A DNA stretch of 56,707 bases from Pedobacter borealis DSM 19626 (lineage in GTDB: Bacteria; Bacteroidota; Bacteroidia; Sphingobacteriales; Sphingobacteriaceae): NCBI RefSeq assembly GCF_000708285.2, contig NZ_JAUG01000021.1, positions 1-56,707 of the forward strand, written 5' to 3'. Under the pieces are notes generated by a model. It did not search any database. It had not been told where the DNA came from and saw nothing but the letters and a program-made list of their open reading frames with translations. The first letter of the stretch is position 1; each line of letters starts with the position of its first letter. A program made the position numbers and the translations under genes. This document shows, in pieces, positions 16,033 through 25,165 of this stretch.

Positions 16033-18500
16033 GCAGAATGATGGAGATGGAAAGGATCATGCCGATCTGGAAGGTGGAAGCTGGGGCGATGCTTTCAATG
16101 GCTGGTGATGTGACGATTGCTTATCGGGTGCGGTTGCCGGAGATTGGAACACAATCGGCAAAGGACTTTGAGGGTTTGCATCAGGCTTTTGTAAAGGCGA
16201 TGAGGGTATTGCAGGCTGGTACAGTGCTGCATAAGGCAGATTGGTTTGTTAGGGATAAGGTTGCTGTAGATACTGTTGGTTTGGTGGATACACTTAAAGG
16301 CGCTGGTGAACGATTTTTTAATGGCAGAAGCTACTTGGATCATGAGTGTTTTATCTTTTTGACGCGTAAGCCATTGGGCAGAAAGCTGTCATCTTCGGCT
16401 TATTCAAATATTCTGCGCAAATCTATTGTGCCGGTTGGAGGTATGGAAGAAAAGATGCTTGCTGGCTTTTTAGCATCCTGCGGTCAGTTTGAACGGATTT
16501 TGATGGATAGTGGCGCGGTTGGTCTGGAACGATTGGATGATGTGGCTTTGGCGGGGACTTCAGTTATGCCAGGCGTAATTGAAAAGTATTGCTTTTTATT
16601 GGGGCGCGGGCAAAGGCCGGTGATCAGGGATGTACACATCAAGGATGAAATCCGTGTTGGCCGGGCTCGCTGTGAGCTGTATACGCTGGCGGATGTGGCG
16701 CATTTGCCTGCTGTGTGTGGGCCGAGGTTAACTTATGAGCCCTATTCTACAGACCGGACTTCGTATAGTATTGGCTTTGCAACGCCACTGGGGATGCTGC
16801 TGGACTGTAACCACATTTATTCGCAGTATGTGTTTATTGGGGATGCGGCGGGGCGGATTCGGGAACTGGAAGCGAAAAAGCTGCGTCTGCAGTCGCTTTC
16901 GGGTTATTCGAGGGAAAATGCTATTTCACGGGATGCGGTGAATGATTTTTTAAATGAGGCGGTTTCTACCGGAAAGCTTCCGGTGCGTGCGCATTTTAAT
17001 GTGCTGTGCTGGTCGGAAGATCCGCTGGAGTTTGCGGAGCTGAAGAATAAAGTGGGTTCTGCAATGTCGAGGCTTTCTGCAGAGTGTAAGCAGGAAAGTG
17101 ATGGTGCGGCGCAGATCTGGTTTGCCGGGATGCCGGGCAATGAGGCGGATTTTCCGATGAATGATAGCTTCGATACGTTTGCCGAGCAGGCGACCTGTTT
17201 TTTTAATATGGAATCTGCTGTGCGTTCTGATCGCTCAGGACTTAGGCTTTCTGACCGTTTGAATGGTAGGCCGGTATTTTTGGATCTGTTCAATGGGCCT
17301 ATGAAATCGGGGCTGATAACCAACAGGAATTTGTTTTGTTGCGGAAGCTCAGGCGCTGGAAAATCGCTAATGCTTAACCATTTATTGCGTTCACTATATG
17401 ACGATGGGGCGCACTGCGTGATTGTGGATGTGGGTGGAAGCTATAAGGGTTTATGTGATCTGGTGGGAGGTTATTATTTTTCTTATACGGAAAGCAATCC
17501 CATTAAGTTCAATCCCTTTTATATCGGCGCGGGAGATGTGCTGGATATAGAAAAAAAGGAAAGCCTAAAAACTTTGCTTTTGGCGCTATGGAAGAAAGAT
17601 GCGGATGATTATAACCGCTCGGAATATGTGGCGATTTCTGGTGCGATTACATTGTATTATGAGTATCTGGAGCTTAATCCATCGATTTTCCCTTGCTTTA
17701 ATTCTTTCTATGATTTCCTGATGCATGAGTATATGGAAGTGATGGAAAATGGCAAGGTCAAGGAAAAGGACTTTGATCTGGGCAATTTGCTTTATGTGCT
17801 GAATCCATACTACAAGGGTGGTGAATTTGATTATTTGCTGAATGCATCTGAGAATCTGGACCTTTTGAATGAGCGCTTCATTGTCTTTGAACTGGATAAT
17901 ATACGCGGGCATGAAATTCTTTTTCCGGTTGTGACGATCATCATTATGGAAATGTTCATTTCCAAGATGCGCAAGCTGAAAGGAATCCGCAAAATCTTGG
18001 CGATTGATGAGGCCTGGGTAGCGATTGCCAAATCCGGTATGGCGCATTTTATAAAGTATTTATATAAAACAGTTCGGAAGTTTAATGGCATTGCGGCGCT
18101 GATTACCCAGGAAGTAGATGATCTGATCTCCTCTCCCATTATCAGGGAAACGGTAATCAATTTATCCGATACCAAGCTGCTGCTGGACATGCGCAAATTC
18201 ATGAACAAGTTTGATCGACTGCAGGAGGCTTTAGGGCTTTCCGATAAAGCGAAAACCTTGCTTTTGTCGCTAAACAAGGATAATGAGAAAGGCCGTAATT
18301 ATCGCGAGGTGATGGTGGATCAGGGCGGTCAGGTGATGCAGGTTTACCGCAACGAGCTCGCGTTGGAGGAATATTTGGCCTATACGACCGAGGAATCAGA
18401 AAAAATGGTCGTAGAGCAATATGCGAAGAAGTTCGGCGATATGGCTAGCGGCATTGCCGCGCTGGCATCAGAAATTCGCTCTGGATCGAGAAAGCTTTAA
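16026..18500 (+). CDS. traG: Conjugation ATPase TraG (VirB4 family)
   Basis: Cytoplasmic ATPase that powers assembly of the mating apparatus. At 824 residues it has the length of Bacteroidota TraG. Walker A is CCGSSGAGKSLMLNHLL (about residues 436-452), and Walker B is KILAIDEAWVAI (about 656-667). The N-terminal third carries the VirB4-type domain (VFIFLTRKP-like HECFIFLTRKPLGRK). Starts at GTG 16026 or 16029 or ATG 16038 are all possible; the frame overlaps the end of traF. Its stop shares one base with the next start (TAATG). Confidence 0.93.
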   Translation: MVSRMMEMERIMPIWKVEAGAMLSMAGDVTIAYRVRLPEIGTQSAKDFEGLHQAFVKAMRVLQAGTVLHKADWFVRDKVAVDTVGLVDTLKGAGERFFNGRSYLDHECFIFLTRKPLGRKLSSSAYSNILRKSIVPVGGMEEKMLAGFLASCGQFERILMDSGAVGLERLDDVALAGTSVMPGVIEKYCFLLGRGQRPVIRDVHIKDEIRVGRARCELYTLADVAHLPAVCGPRLTYEPYSTDRTSYSIGFATPLGMLLDCNHIYSQYVFIGDAAGRIRELEAKKLRLQSLSGYSRENAISRDAVNDFLNEAVSTGKLPVRAHFNVLCWSEDPLEFAELKNKVGSAMSRLSAECKQESDGAAQIWFAGMPGNEADFPMNDSFDTFAEQATCFFNMESAVRSDRSGLRLSDRLNGRPVFLDLFNGPMKSGLITNRNLFCCGSSGAGKSLMLNHLLRSLYDDGAHCVIVDVGGSYKGLCDLVGGYYFSYTESNPIKFNPFYIGAGDVLDIEKKESLKTLLLALWKKDADDYNRSEYVAISGAITLYYEYLELNPSIFPCFNSFYDFLMHEYMEVMENGKVKEKDFDLGNLLYVLNPYYKGGEFDYLLNASENLDLLNERFIVFELDNIRGHEILFPVVTIIIMEMFISKMRKLKGIRKILAIDEAWVAIAKSGMAHFIKYLYKTVRKFNGIAALITQEVDDLISSPIIRETVINLSDTKLLLDMRKFMNKFDRLQEALGLSDKAKTLLLSLNKDNEKGRNYREVMVDQGGQVMQVYRNELALEEYLAYTTEESEKMVVEQYAKKFGDMASGIAALASEIRSGSRKL

Positions 18501-18964
18501 TGTTTATTCTAACCAATAATTCAAATTTTATGAGACAGATAAATAAAAATAAAAACGAGCATTTGGATTCCCGGATGCTCTCCTATGCGGCAAGAATGCT
18601 ATTTATAGCTGCTTTAGCTGCGCTGATCGTGATCATTGGGATGCAGCAATCTTGCAGCCGTTTGAGTGGTATGGAAGGGGTTTATGTGAATTCGGCAGGA
18701 AGTGAATTTAGTGTAGCCAATGACACTTTAGTGGTGGAGGAGTCAGAGGGCAATCAATATCTGATCCACAGAAAAACAGGTTTTAGGCTGATTTCGCAGT
18801 CTGGTGTTTTGGGAAAATTGCAGCATGAGGCGGAGGAATGGACAGCGGATTATGATTCGGATAGTGGCGTTTTGCTTGAAAAGCGGCACGGTAAATCCAT
18901 TGTCTTTAACACTGATTATTCGGTGATGACGGTGGGAAAGCGCAAATACCAGCGCGTGAATTAA
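18500..18964 (+). CDS. Putative membrane-anchored tra protein (154 aa)
   Basis: One hydrophobic helix (MLFIAALAALIVIIGM, about 34-50) is followed by QQSCSRLSGMEGVYVNSAG and a polar domain with beta-type patterns ending GKRKYQRVN. The Cys after the helix hints at a lipoprotein but is not a clean lipobox. The frame overlaps the traG stop by one base; an internal ATG at 18530 is an alternative. It occupies the traH position between traG and traI, but I cannot confirm homology with TraH. Confidence 0.7.
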   Translation: MFILTNNSNFMRQINKNKNEHLDSRMLSYAARMLFIAALAALIVIIGMQQSCSRLSGMEGVYVNSAGSEFSVANDTLVVEESEGNQYLIHRKTGFRLISQSGVLGKLQHEAEEWTADYDSDSGVLLEKRHGKSIVFNTDYSVMTVGKRKYQRVN

Positions 18965-18993
18965 CAAGATTTTTTAAGGTTAAAAAATTTAGG

Positions 18994-19695
18994 ATGAAAA
19001 AAATTATAAAGGGGCTTAAAACCTATATGGTTGTACTGCCGCTGAGCGCTACGGTACTGTTGACGGCTTTGCCATCGGGGGCATCGGCGCAGCTGGCAAT
19101 AGCTGAAGTGATCAAAGCAGGCGTAAAAAAGGTGATCAAGGCGGTAGATTTAAAAGTGCAGCGTCTGCAGAATGAAACCATCTGGCTGCAAAATGCGCAG
19201 AAGGTGATCGAAAACACTTTAAGTAAATTAAAGCTTGGGGAAATCTCAGACTGGACGGAGCGGCAGCGAAAATTGTATGCTGAATATTATGAGGGTTTGG
19301 TCAAGGTGAAATCGGTGATCTCTACCTATAAGAAGATCAGGGAATTGATTTCTACCCAGCAGGCGATTATCCAGGAATACCAGTGGGCGATTTCGCTGTT
19401 TAAAAAGGATAAACATTTTTCTGCGGATGAAATCCTGCACATGGAAGAAATTTATACCGGGATTTTAAAGGCAAGTGTGCAGAACCTGGATCAGGTATTT
19501 GTGATCATCAATTCGTTTACAACCCAGATGAGTGATGCAGCGCGTATGGAGCTGATTGATGCCTCGGCCAAAGCGATTGAAGACAATTTTAACGATCTGA
19601 AAGCTTTTAATGATGAAAACATTGTGCTAAGTACTGGCAGGGCAAAATCGGTGTTGGAGCTGAATAAACTAAAGGAGCTGTATGGAATCGATTGA
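18994..19695 (+). CDS. traI: Conjugative transposon protein TraI (DUF4141-like)
   Basis: Exported helical protein of the mating apparatus, in the VirB5-like position. A signal peptide (MVVLPLSATVLLTALPSGASAQ) precedes coiled-coil helices (LKVQRLQNETIWLQNAQKVI, ISDWTERQRKLYAEYYEGLV), a stretch typical of Bacteroidota TraI. At 233 residues the length is normal. It ends LKELYGID and overlaps the next gene by 14 bases. The next two genes are related in pattern, which suggests tandem duplication. Confidence 0.8.
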   Translation: MKKIIKGLKTYMVVLPLSATVLLTALPSGASAQLAIAEVIKAGVKKVIKAVDLKVQRLQNETIWLQNAQKVIENTLSKLKLGEISDWTERQRKLYAEYYEGLVKVKSVISTYKKIRELISTQQAIIQEYQWAISLFKKDKHFSADEILHMEEIYTGILKASVQNLDQVFVIINSFTTQMSDAARMELIDASAKAIEDNFNDLKAFNDENIVLSTGRAKSVLELNKLKELYGID

Positions 19696-20365
19696 TGTTA
19701 GAAGCGTTGGGATCAGGCGTTTTAGAAATGGATTGATTTTGTTGATTGCTGTGCTTTTGCTTGTTGCAGCTGCCGCGCCAAAATGCCGGGCGCAGACATT
19801 TGCCGAATGGTTTAAGCAGAAAAAAACGCAGCAGAAATATCTGCTGGAGCAGATTGCAGCCTTACAGGTCTATATCGGTTACGCAAAGAAAGGTTATGAG
19901 CTGGTGGGGTTGGGTATTGAGGCTGTTCGGGATATCACTAATGGGGAATTTAATCTGCACAATGCATTCGTATCGGGATTGAAAAAGGTTAACCCTGCGA
20001 TAAGGGCTGATGTTCGGATTGCCGAGATCATGGCTTTACAGGTGGATATTTTAGCGGGCTTTAATAAGTTGAAAGGAATTGAAGGCTTGCGGCCAGATCA
20101 GCTAGTTTATATCTCTTCGGTAGCGGGACTCGTGATCGCGGAATGTTATCAGGAGCTGGAAGAACTGCTGCTGGTTATTACTTCGGGCAAGCTGGAAATG
20201 GAAGATGAAGAGCGGCTGGCGAGACTTGATGGCATTTATCAGCGGATGCTGGATAAATCTGCTTTTAGCCGGCACTTTTCGACTGAGATGGGTTTATTGT
20301 TGCGCCAGCAGCATCTGGAACAAGAATCTTTAATCAAGCTTAGGAGGTATTATGGGATCGATTAG
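19682..20365 (+). CDS. TraI-related exported helical protein, paralogue 1 (227 aa)
   Basis: A signal peptide (LILLIAVLLLVAAAAPKCRAQ) precedes a helical domain: KQKKTQQKYLLEQIAALQVYI, AKKGYELVGLG, ITNGEFNLHNAFVSGLK. It shares spacing and motifs with the next gene (KKGYE, GNFSLHEVFLDGL there) and the end YYGID with traI. The start overlaps traI by 14 bases and the stop overlaps the next gene by 14. Likely a secreted component of the mating channel; the exact function is unknown. Confidence 0.75.
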   Translation: MESIDVRSVGIRRFRNGLILLIAVLLLVAAAAPKCRAQTFAEWFKQKKTQQKYLLEQIAALQVYIGYAKKGYELVGLGIEAVRDITNGEFNLHNAFVSGLKKVNPAIRADVRIAEIMALQVDILAGFNKLKGIEGLRPDQLVYISSVAGLVIAECYQELEELLLVITSGKLEMEDEERLARLDGIYQRMLDKSAFSRHFSTEMGLLLRQQHLEQESLIKLRRYYGID

Positions 20366-20987
20366 GTTTTTTGTAGTGCTGGTTTTTTTGCTTGTTTTTC
20401 GCTTTGGTAGTGTCTTTGGCCAGAGCCAGGAAGCGCAGCAACTGCTTTTGAATGTAGAAAAGCTATCTCAGCTAAAGAACATTCTATCCGACATGAAAAA
20501 AGGCTATGAAGTGGTTTCCAAGGGATATAATGCGGTGAAAAACATTGCTGAAGGAAATTTTTCTTTACATGAAGTCTTTTTGGATGGTTTATGGCTATTG
20601 AGTCCAGAGGTACGCAAATATTATAAGATTACCGAAATTATCCGTTTTCAGGCGGCTATTGTTGCTGAATACCGCTCGGCTTTTAAGCGATTTAATTCTA
20701 GCGGCAGCTTTAGCGTGGATGAGCTGGAATATCTTTCTAAAGTCTATAAGCGGCTATTTGAAGAAAGCCTGGATAATCTAGACAATCTTGCGATGGTAAT
20801 TACCGCCAATAAAATGCGCATGAGTGATGAAGAGCGGCTGAAAGCGATAGACCGCATTTTTTCGGATACAGTGGATAAGCTGGATTTCTTGCGTGATTTC
20901 AATGAGTCGGCAGGTTTGCTCGGTTTACAGCGAGCAAGAGAAAAGAGCGATATCAGGGGTTTAGGCGATTACTTTAACACAAATTAA
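20352..20987 (+). CDS. TraI-related exported helical protein, paralogue 2 (211 aa)
   Basis: A signal peptide (FFVVLVFLLVFRFGSVFGQ) is followed by a helical domain with MKKGYEVVSKGYNAVKNI, EGNFSLHEVFLDGLWLL and MSDEERLKAIDRIF, aligning in order with the preceding protein (AKKGYELVG, GEFNLHNAFVSGL, EDEERLARLDGIY). This supports gene duplication. It stops one base before traJ starts. Probable periplasmic accessory protein of the T4SS. Confidence 0.75.
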   Translation: MGSIRFFVVLVFLLVFRFGSVFGQSQEAQQLLLNVEKLSQLKNILSDMKKGYEVVSKGYNAVKNIAEGNFSLHEVFLDGLWLLSPEVRKYYKITEIIRFQAAIVAEYRSAFKRFNSSGSFSVDELEYLSKVYKRLFEESLDNLDNLAMVITANKMRMSDEERLKAIDRIFSDTVDKLDFLRDFNESAGLLGLQRAREKSDIRGLGDYFNTN

Positions 20988-20988
20988 A

Positions 20989-22185
20989 ATGGGATTTTTT
21001 AAAATTTTTGGGATGGCCTTTCTGGCTGTTCTTGGGCTGCTGTTGCCTGGTATCTGCTTTGCGCAATCAGGCGGAGGTTTAGCCGGGAGTATTTCCGGGC
21101 TGCAACCGGTACTGGATAATGTTTATTCTGATATGCTGCCGCTTTGTGGCAAACTGATCGGTGTAGCGCGCGGCCTTGCAGGATTTGGGGCATTGTGGTA
21201 TATCTCCAGCCGGGTATGGAAACATATTGCCAATGCCGAGCCAGTGGAATTTTATCCATTGCTTAGGCCGTTTGCACTGGGAATGGCAATTGTATTTTTC
21301 CCTATGGTGATCAGTGTGATGAATGGGGTTTTGCAGCCTGTGGTCTCTGCTACCGGAAATATGGTTAAAAACAGTGACCGGGCGATTGCGGCATTATTGA
21401 AACAGAAAGAGGCAGCGGTAAAGAAAACCCAGCATTGGCAAATGTATGTTGGGGAAACGGGTAGCGGAAATTCCGATAAATGGTATCGCTATTCCCATCC
21501 AAAGGATCCTGACCGTGAAGATGAGAGTATGCTGGATGCTTTGGGTAATGGCCTGCAATTTCAGATGGAAAAAATGAGCTATAATTTCCGCAACAACATT
21601 AAGCAATGGATGAGTGAGATTTTGCAGGTGCTTTTTGCCTCAGCAGCTTTGTGTATCAATACGATCCGGACCTTTTATTTAATTGTGCTGGCAATTCTGG
21701 GCCCACTGGTCTTTGGTTTTGCGGTATTAGATGGCTTTCAGCATACGCTAACAGTCTATATCGCGCGCTACGTAAACATTTTCATGTGGCTCCCGGTGGC
21801 CAATATCTTCGGGAGTATCCTTGGAAAGATTCAGGAAAACATGTTAAAAATCGATATTTCCCAGATTGGGGAATCCGGTGATACATTCTTTTCTGCTTCG
21901 GATAGCGCATATCTAGTGTTTTTGGTGATTGGGATTGTGGGTTATTTCACGGTACCGAATGTGGCCAATTACATTGTGCATGCTGGTGGAGGTAATGCGA
22001 TGCTGCAAAAAGTGAATTCACTGGTAGTAAGCGGTGGAAGTACGGTGATGTCCGGAGGTACTGCGGCTGGTGGAATGGTGGTGGATATGCTGGGCAATGC
22101 GAACCGTAAAATGGCTGGCGGGGAATCATCGGACAGCAATGATTATATGAAGGATAAAATAGCAGGAAAAGGAGGCCAGGGATGA
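20989..22185 (+). CDS. traJ: Conjugative transposon protein TraJ (VirB6-like)
   Basis: Polytopic inner-membrane channel protein. A signal-type helix (FGMAFLAVLGLLLPGICFAQ) is followed by the TraJ signature VYSDMLPLCGKLIGVARGLAGFGALWYISSRVWKHI (given in part: DMLPLCGKLIGVARGLAGF), then helices FALGMAIVFFPMVIS, FYLIVLAILGPLVFGFAVL, VNIFMWLPVANIFGSIL and YLVFLVIGIVGYFTV. At 398 residues it has the family length. It overlaps traK by 4 bases. Confidence 0.92.
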   Translation: MGFFKIFGMAFLAVLGLLLPGICFAQSGGGLAGSISGLQPVLDNVYSDMLPLCGKLIGVARGLAGFGALWYISSRVWKHIANAEPVEFYPLLRPFALGMAIVFFPMVISVMNGVLQPVVSATGNMVKNSDRAIAALLKQKEAAVKKTQHWQMYVGETGSGNSDKWYRYSHPKDPDREDESMLDALGNGLQFQMEKMSYNFRNNIKQWMSEILQVLFASAALCINTIRTFYLIVLAILGPLVFGFAVLDGFQHTLTVYIARYVNIFMWLPVANIFGSILGKIQENMLKIDISQIGESGDTFFSASDSAYLVFLVIGIVGYFTVPNVANYIVHAGGGNAMLQKVNSLVVSGGSTVMSGGTAAGGMVVDMLGNANRKMAGGESSDSNDYMKDKIAGKGGQG

Positions 22186-22811
22186 TGTTTGCACAATTCA
22201 ACAATATAGACCGCGCTTTCCAGCACATTAAAAGGTTCAGCGTGGTATTCCTGCTGTCTTGCGTTCTGCTCACTTCAGCTGCGGTTTATTTCAGCTTTAC
22301 TTTTGTTAAAGAAAATGGTTCCAGGGTTTTTATCCTGCAAAACGGAAAGTTATTGGAAGCGATAGCAACCGAGCGGAAACAAAACCTGCCTGTAGAGCTA
22401 CGTGACCATATTAAAACTTTCCATAGGCTGTTTTTCACCCTTGATCCTGATGAGAAAGCGATTACAGCAGGAATTGCCAAAGCGTTATACCTGGCCGATG
22501 GATCAGCGAAAAAAGCTTATGATAATTTAAAGGAAAGCGGTTATTACAATAACCTGATTTCTGCCAATATTTCCCAGCACCTGGAGGTGGATAGTATCAC
22601 GCTAGATATTAATCATGAGCCCTATTATTTTACCTGTTATGCTACGCAAAAGCTGATCCGCTCGAGTAGTACAGTGCTTAGAAAGCTGGTTACACGGGGC
22701 GAAGTCCGGGTATTGGAATCTCAGACGGACAATAATCCGCATGGATTTTTAATTCAGAAATGGGAAACGCTGGTTAATGCGGATGTTAATCTTAAAGCCG
22801 GGCAGCCATGA
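22182..22811 (+). CDS. traK: Conjugative transposon protein TraK (VirB8-like)
   Basis: Bitopic inner-membrane protein that links the channel components. One N-terminal helix (FSVVFLLSCVLLTSAAVYFSF, about 20-40) precedes a periplasmic domain with LPVELRDHIKTFHRLFFTLDP and SGYYNNLISANISQ, both diagnostic of TraK. At 209 residues the length is normal. Four-base overlaps with traJ and traL indicate coupled translation. Confidence 0.92.
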   Translation: MMFAQFNNIDRAFQHIKRFSVVFLLSCVLLTSAAVYFSFTFVKENGSRVFILQNGKLLEAIATERKQNLPVELRDHIKTFHRLFFTLDPDEKAITAGIAKALYLADGSAKKAYDNLKESGYYNNLISANISQHLEVDSITLDINHEPYYFTCYATQKLIRSSSTVLRKLVTRGEVRVLESQTDNNPHGFLIQKWETLVNADVNLKAGQP

Positions 22812-23029
22812 GGTTATTTAGGAAACCCAGAAAGGATTTGTCCGACGGTCAATTGCGTACAGCTGAAAAGATCGCAGCTAAAATATTGGCAGTTCAGCGA
22901 TCTTTTGCTAACTGGTTGAACAGTAAAACGGGTGACCTGCATCCTAAAACATGGCTGTTTCTTTTGATCTGTTTTTGCGCCGGGTTTGGCGCTTACCTAA
23001 TCCGCCTTGTGATACAGCTATTCAATTAA
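22808..23029 (+). CDS. traL: Small membrane protein in traL position (73 aa)
   Basis: Basic N-terminal 35 residues (RLFRKPRKDLSDGQLRTAEK) and one C-terminal helix (WLFLLICFCAGFGAYLIRLVI). Position between traK and traM and size match TraL of Bacteroidota conjugative transposons. It overlaps traK by 4 bases. The symbol rests mainly on position. Confidence 0.7.
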   Translation: MRLFRKPRKDLSDGQLRTAEKIAAKILAVQRSFANWLNSKTGDLHPKTWLFLLICFCAGFGAYLIRLVIQLFN

Positions 23030-23059
23030 TAAAATTTATTCACCCTTAAACAAAAAATT

Positions 23060-24121
23060 ATGAGTAGAACTCGAATGGAAAAGCGAAAGGTTCTGATGAT
23101 CCTTCCGCTACTGGTAATCCCTTTTTTAGCCTTTGGCTTTTATGCCCTTGGCGGAGGAGGTGGAGTTGATGAATCTGTGGCTCTGGCACCAAAAGGCATT
23201 AATACGGTATTGCCTGATGCGCAGTTCAAAGGCAAAGAACCTGAAGACAAAATGGAAATTTATAACCGAAATGCAGTGGATTCAGGTAAAATGGGCGGCA
23301 TTGATGCCATTGCCGGAAAATTTGGCCTGGAGGTGAAAGAAGATCCGCAGACTGCGCAGATCAATGACAAGCTGGCCGCCATCAATAGGGAGATCAATAA
23401 GCCTTATGTGCCTGTGAAAGGCGGTGGTGTAAGTGCTGGCGTTGATCTGACGGGAGGATTTAGGGATAACAGGATGAAGGGTGATGTAGATCGTTTGGAG
23501 GCCTTGATGAAAAATATGAAGCAAAATCCAGATGCAGATGATCCTGAAATGGCGCAACTGAATTCAATGATGGATAAGCTGATTGCGGTGCAGAATCCTG
23601 ATCTGGCCAAGCAACTTTACCAGAAAAAAGAAGTGGCTGTGATTCCTGATAGTTTATTTAAAGCGATTCCGGCAGTGATAGCGGTGAAACAAAAAGCAAG
23701 ACAGGGATCGGTGGTGGAGCTTCGACTAATGGATTCGGTAGTAATCAACGGGGTGGTTTTTCCAAAGGGGCATCCCCTATTCGGTTTGGCTGCTTTTTCT
23801 AACCAGCGGCTAAATCTGGAGATCAAAAATATCCGTTTAGGCAATCAGGTGATTCCGGTAAATCTTACAGTTTTTGATCAGCGCGATGCCATGCCTGGAA
23901 TTAATGCACCAGAGGCATTATTAACTGATGCAGTAAATGTTGGAACAACGGATGCGATCGGGAGCTTGGGTATTTCGGGTTTTGATCTGACTACGCAGAT
24001 AGCCGGGGCTGGAATAGATGCGGCGAAATCGCTTTTGACTAAAAAGATCGGTCGGGTGAAGCAGAATTTGAAAGCAGGTTATCCCCTATTACTTCGCGAT
24101 AATACTAAAAAACGCAGGTAA
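23060..24121 (+). CDS. traM: Conjugative transposon protein TraM (VirB10-like)
   Basis: Envelope-spanning scaffold. One N-terminal helix (VLMILPLLVIPFLAFGFYAL, about 10-30), a polar linker with a charged helical stretch (DVDRLEALMKNMKQNPD), then a C-terminal domain with the VirB10-type pattern IPAVIAVKQKARQGSVVELR and INGVVFPKGHPLFGLAAFS. At 353 residues it is slightly short for the family. Its stop shares a base with the next start. The expected traN is not the next gene. Confidence 0.88.
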   Translation: MSRTRMEKRKVLMILPLLVIPFLAFGFYALGGGGGVDESVALAPKGINTVLPDAQFKGKEPEDKMEIYNRNAVDSGKMGGIDAIAGKFGLEVKEDPQTAQINDKLAAINREINKPYVPVKGGGVSAGVDLTGGFRDNRMKGDVDRLEALMKNMKQNPDADDPEMAQLNSMMDKLIAVQNPDLAKQLYQKKEVAVIPDSLFKAIPAVIAVKQKARQGSVVELRLMDSVVINGVVFPKGHPLFGLAAFSNQRLNLEIKNIRLGNQVIPVNLTVFDQRDAMPGINAPEALLTDAVNVGTTDAIGSLGISGFDLTTQIAGAGIDAAKSLLTKKIGRVKQNLKAGYPLLLRDNTKKRR

Positions 24122-25161
24122 TGCAACCGGCACAAAATAGAGCGATTGCACTATGGCAGAACTGGGAGGCAAAAGAAAAAATGCTGTCAGAAGTCTTTCA
24201 CAATGATAAGGGGCATGGGAATTTCGAGCGGGAAAAATATGAGTGTTTATCGGCTGGGTTAGCGCGGATTGCTCCTTTGATTGCGCCCGATGAAAAGCTG
24301 GTGGCAGCACTGATTGGAAAATCTTTAAAGAGACTGGAAAGGCAGCTTTATCCGAACCGGTTTTTAAGGTCAGCTCATCGGGTTAAAAGAGTGGTTTTTG
24401 ATCGTCCTATGGCTCGTTTAAGACTGGTTTCTCTTCGGAAAGAAAATATTGCTGTGCTTGATTCTGCTATTGGAAAACTGGGGGTAGATACGGCAAGACT
24501 TGATTTGAGTAAGGCACTGGACTTTGAACGAAATGCTATGGATTTCCGGCTTTCTTCGCCTCTTGGCAGGGATAAACGCTTTGAAGTTGTATTGCATTTG
24601 CAGAAGGATGATTCGGGGAGGTTTCAGTTTGAGGGTTATACGGGAAAGTTGAAAAATGCTTTGGATACTTCGAAGGAAAAGTCTTTTCACTTTGATGCAG
24701 GTCTGGATATTTCATCGAGAGAGGCACTAAACTTACTTGAGGGCCGCGCGGTGTTGAAAGACTTTGATGATTTCGGTGAAAAGAAGTGGCTGCAGCTGGA
24801 TTTTGATGGTTCCTCGGGTACTGGAGTTATGCGTGAGCTTGGAAGATCAGATAGTTTTAACCTTGGGGATCAGATGGAAAAGATGGCTGAAAGCTTAAAG
24901 CGTCCTGAGCTTAGAGAGGCTTATGTACTTAATGCTTTGGAACGGGGAAACCAGGTTGTGGTCAATCAGGTTTCAGGGGAAAAACTGTTTTTAGAAGCCG
25001 CTCCGTTATCGGGAAAGATTGTGTTTCGGGATGCCAGTCAAAAGGTCATTGCGCTGGAGAAGTTGCTAAAGAAAAAGGAAAAAAGTTTAGCGCTAACCCC
25101 GGAACTGAAAATTACCAGAACTAAGCAGCGGCCACAGGGCAAGGCTTTAGGAATTGCTTAA
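24121..25161 (+). CDS. DUF3945-like mobile-element protein (346 aa)
   Basis: Soluble protein often found on Bacteroidota conjugative elements. Recognisable stretches are KRFEVVLHLQKDDSGRFQFE, ISSREALNLLEGRAVLKDF, KKWLQLDFDGSSGTG and NALERGNQVVVNQVSGEK, all typical of the DUF3945 group. The role is unknown. It begins at the last base of traM and so stands where traN (VirB9-like) would be expected. The N-terminal 100 residues are helical and basic and not recognised. Confidence 0.7.
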   Translation: MQPAQNRAIALWQNWEAKEKMLSEVFHNDKGHGNFEREKYECLSAGLARIAPLIAPDEKLVAALIGKSLKRLERQLYPNRFLRSAHRVKRVVFDRPMARLRLVSLRKENIAVLDSAIGKLGVDTARLDLSKALDFERNAMDFRLSSPLGRDKRFEVVLHLQKDDSGRFQFEGYTGKLKNALDTSKEKSFHFDAGLDISSREALNLLEGRAVLKDFDDFGEKKWLQLDFDGSSGTGVMRELGRSDSFNLGDQMEKMAESLKRPELREAYVLNALERGNQVVVNQVSGEKLFLEAAPLSGKIVFRDASQKVIALEKLLKKKEKSLALTPELKITRTKQRPQGKALGIA

Positions 25162-25165
25162 TTGT

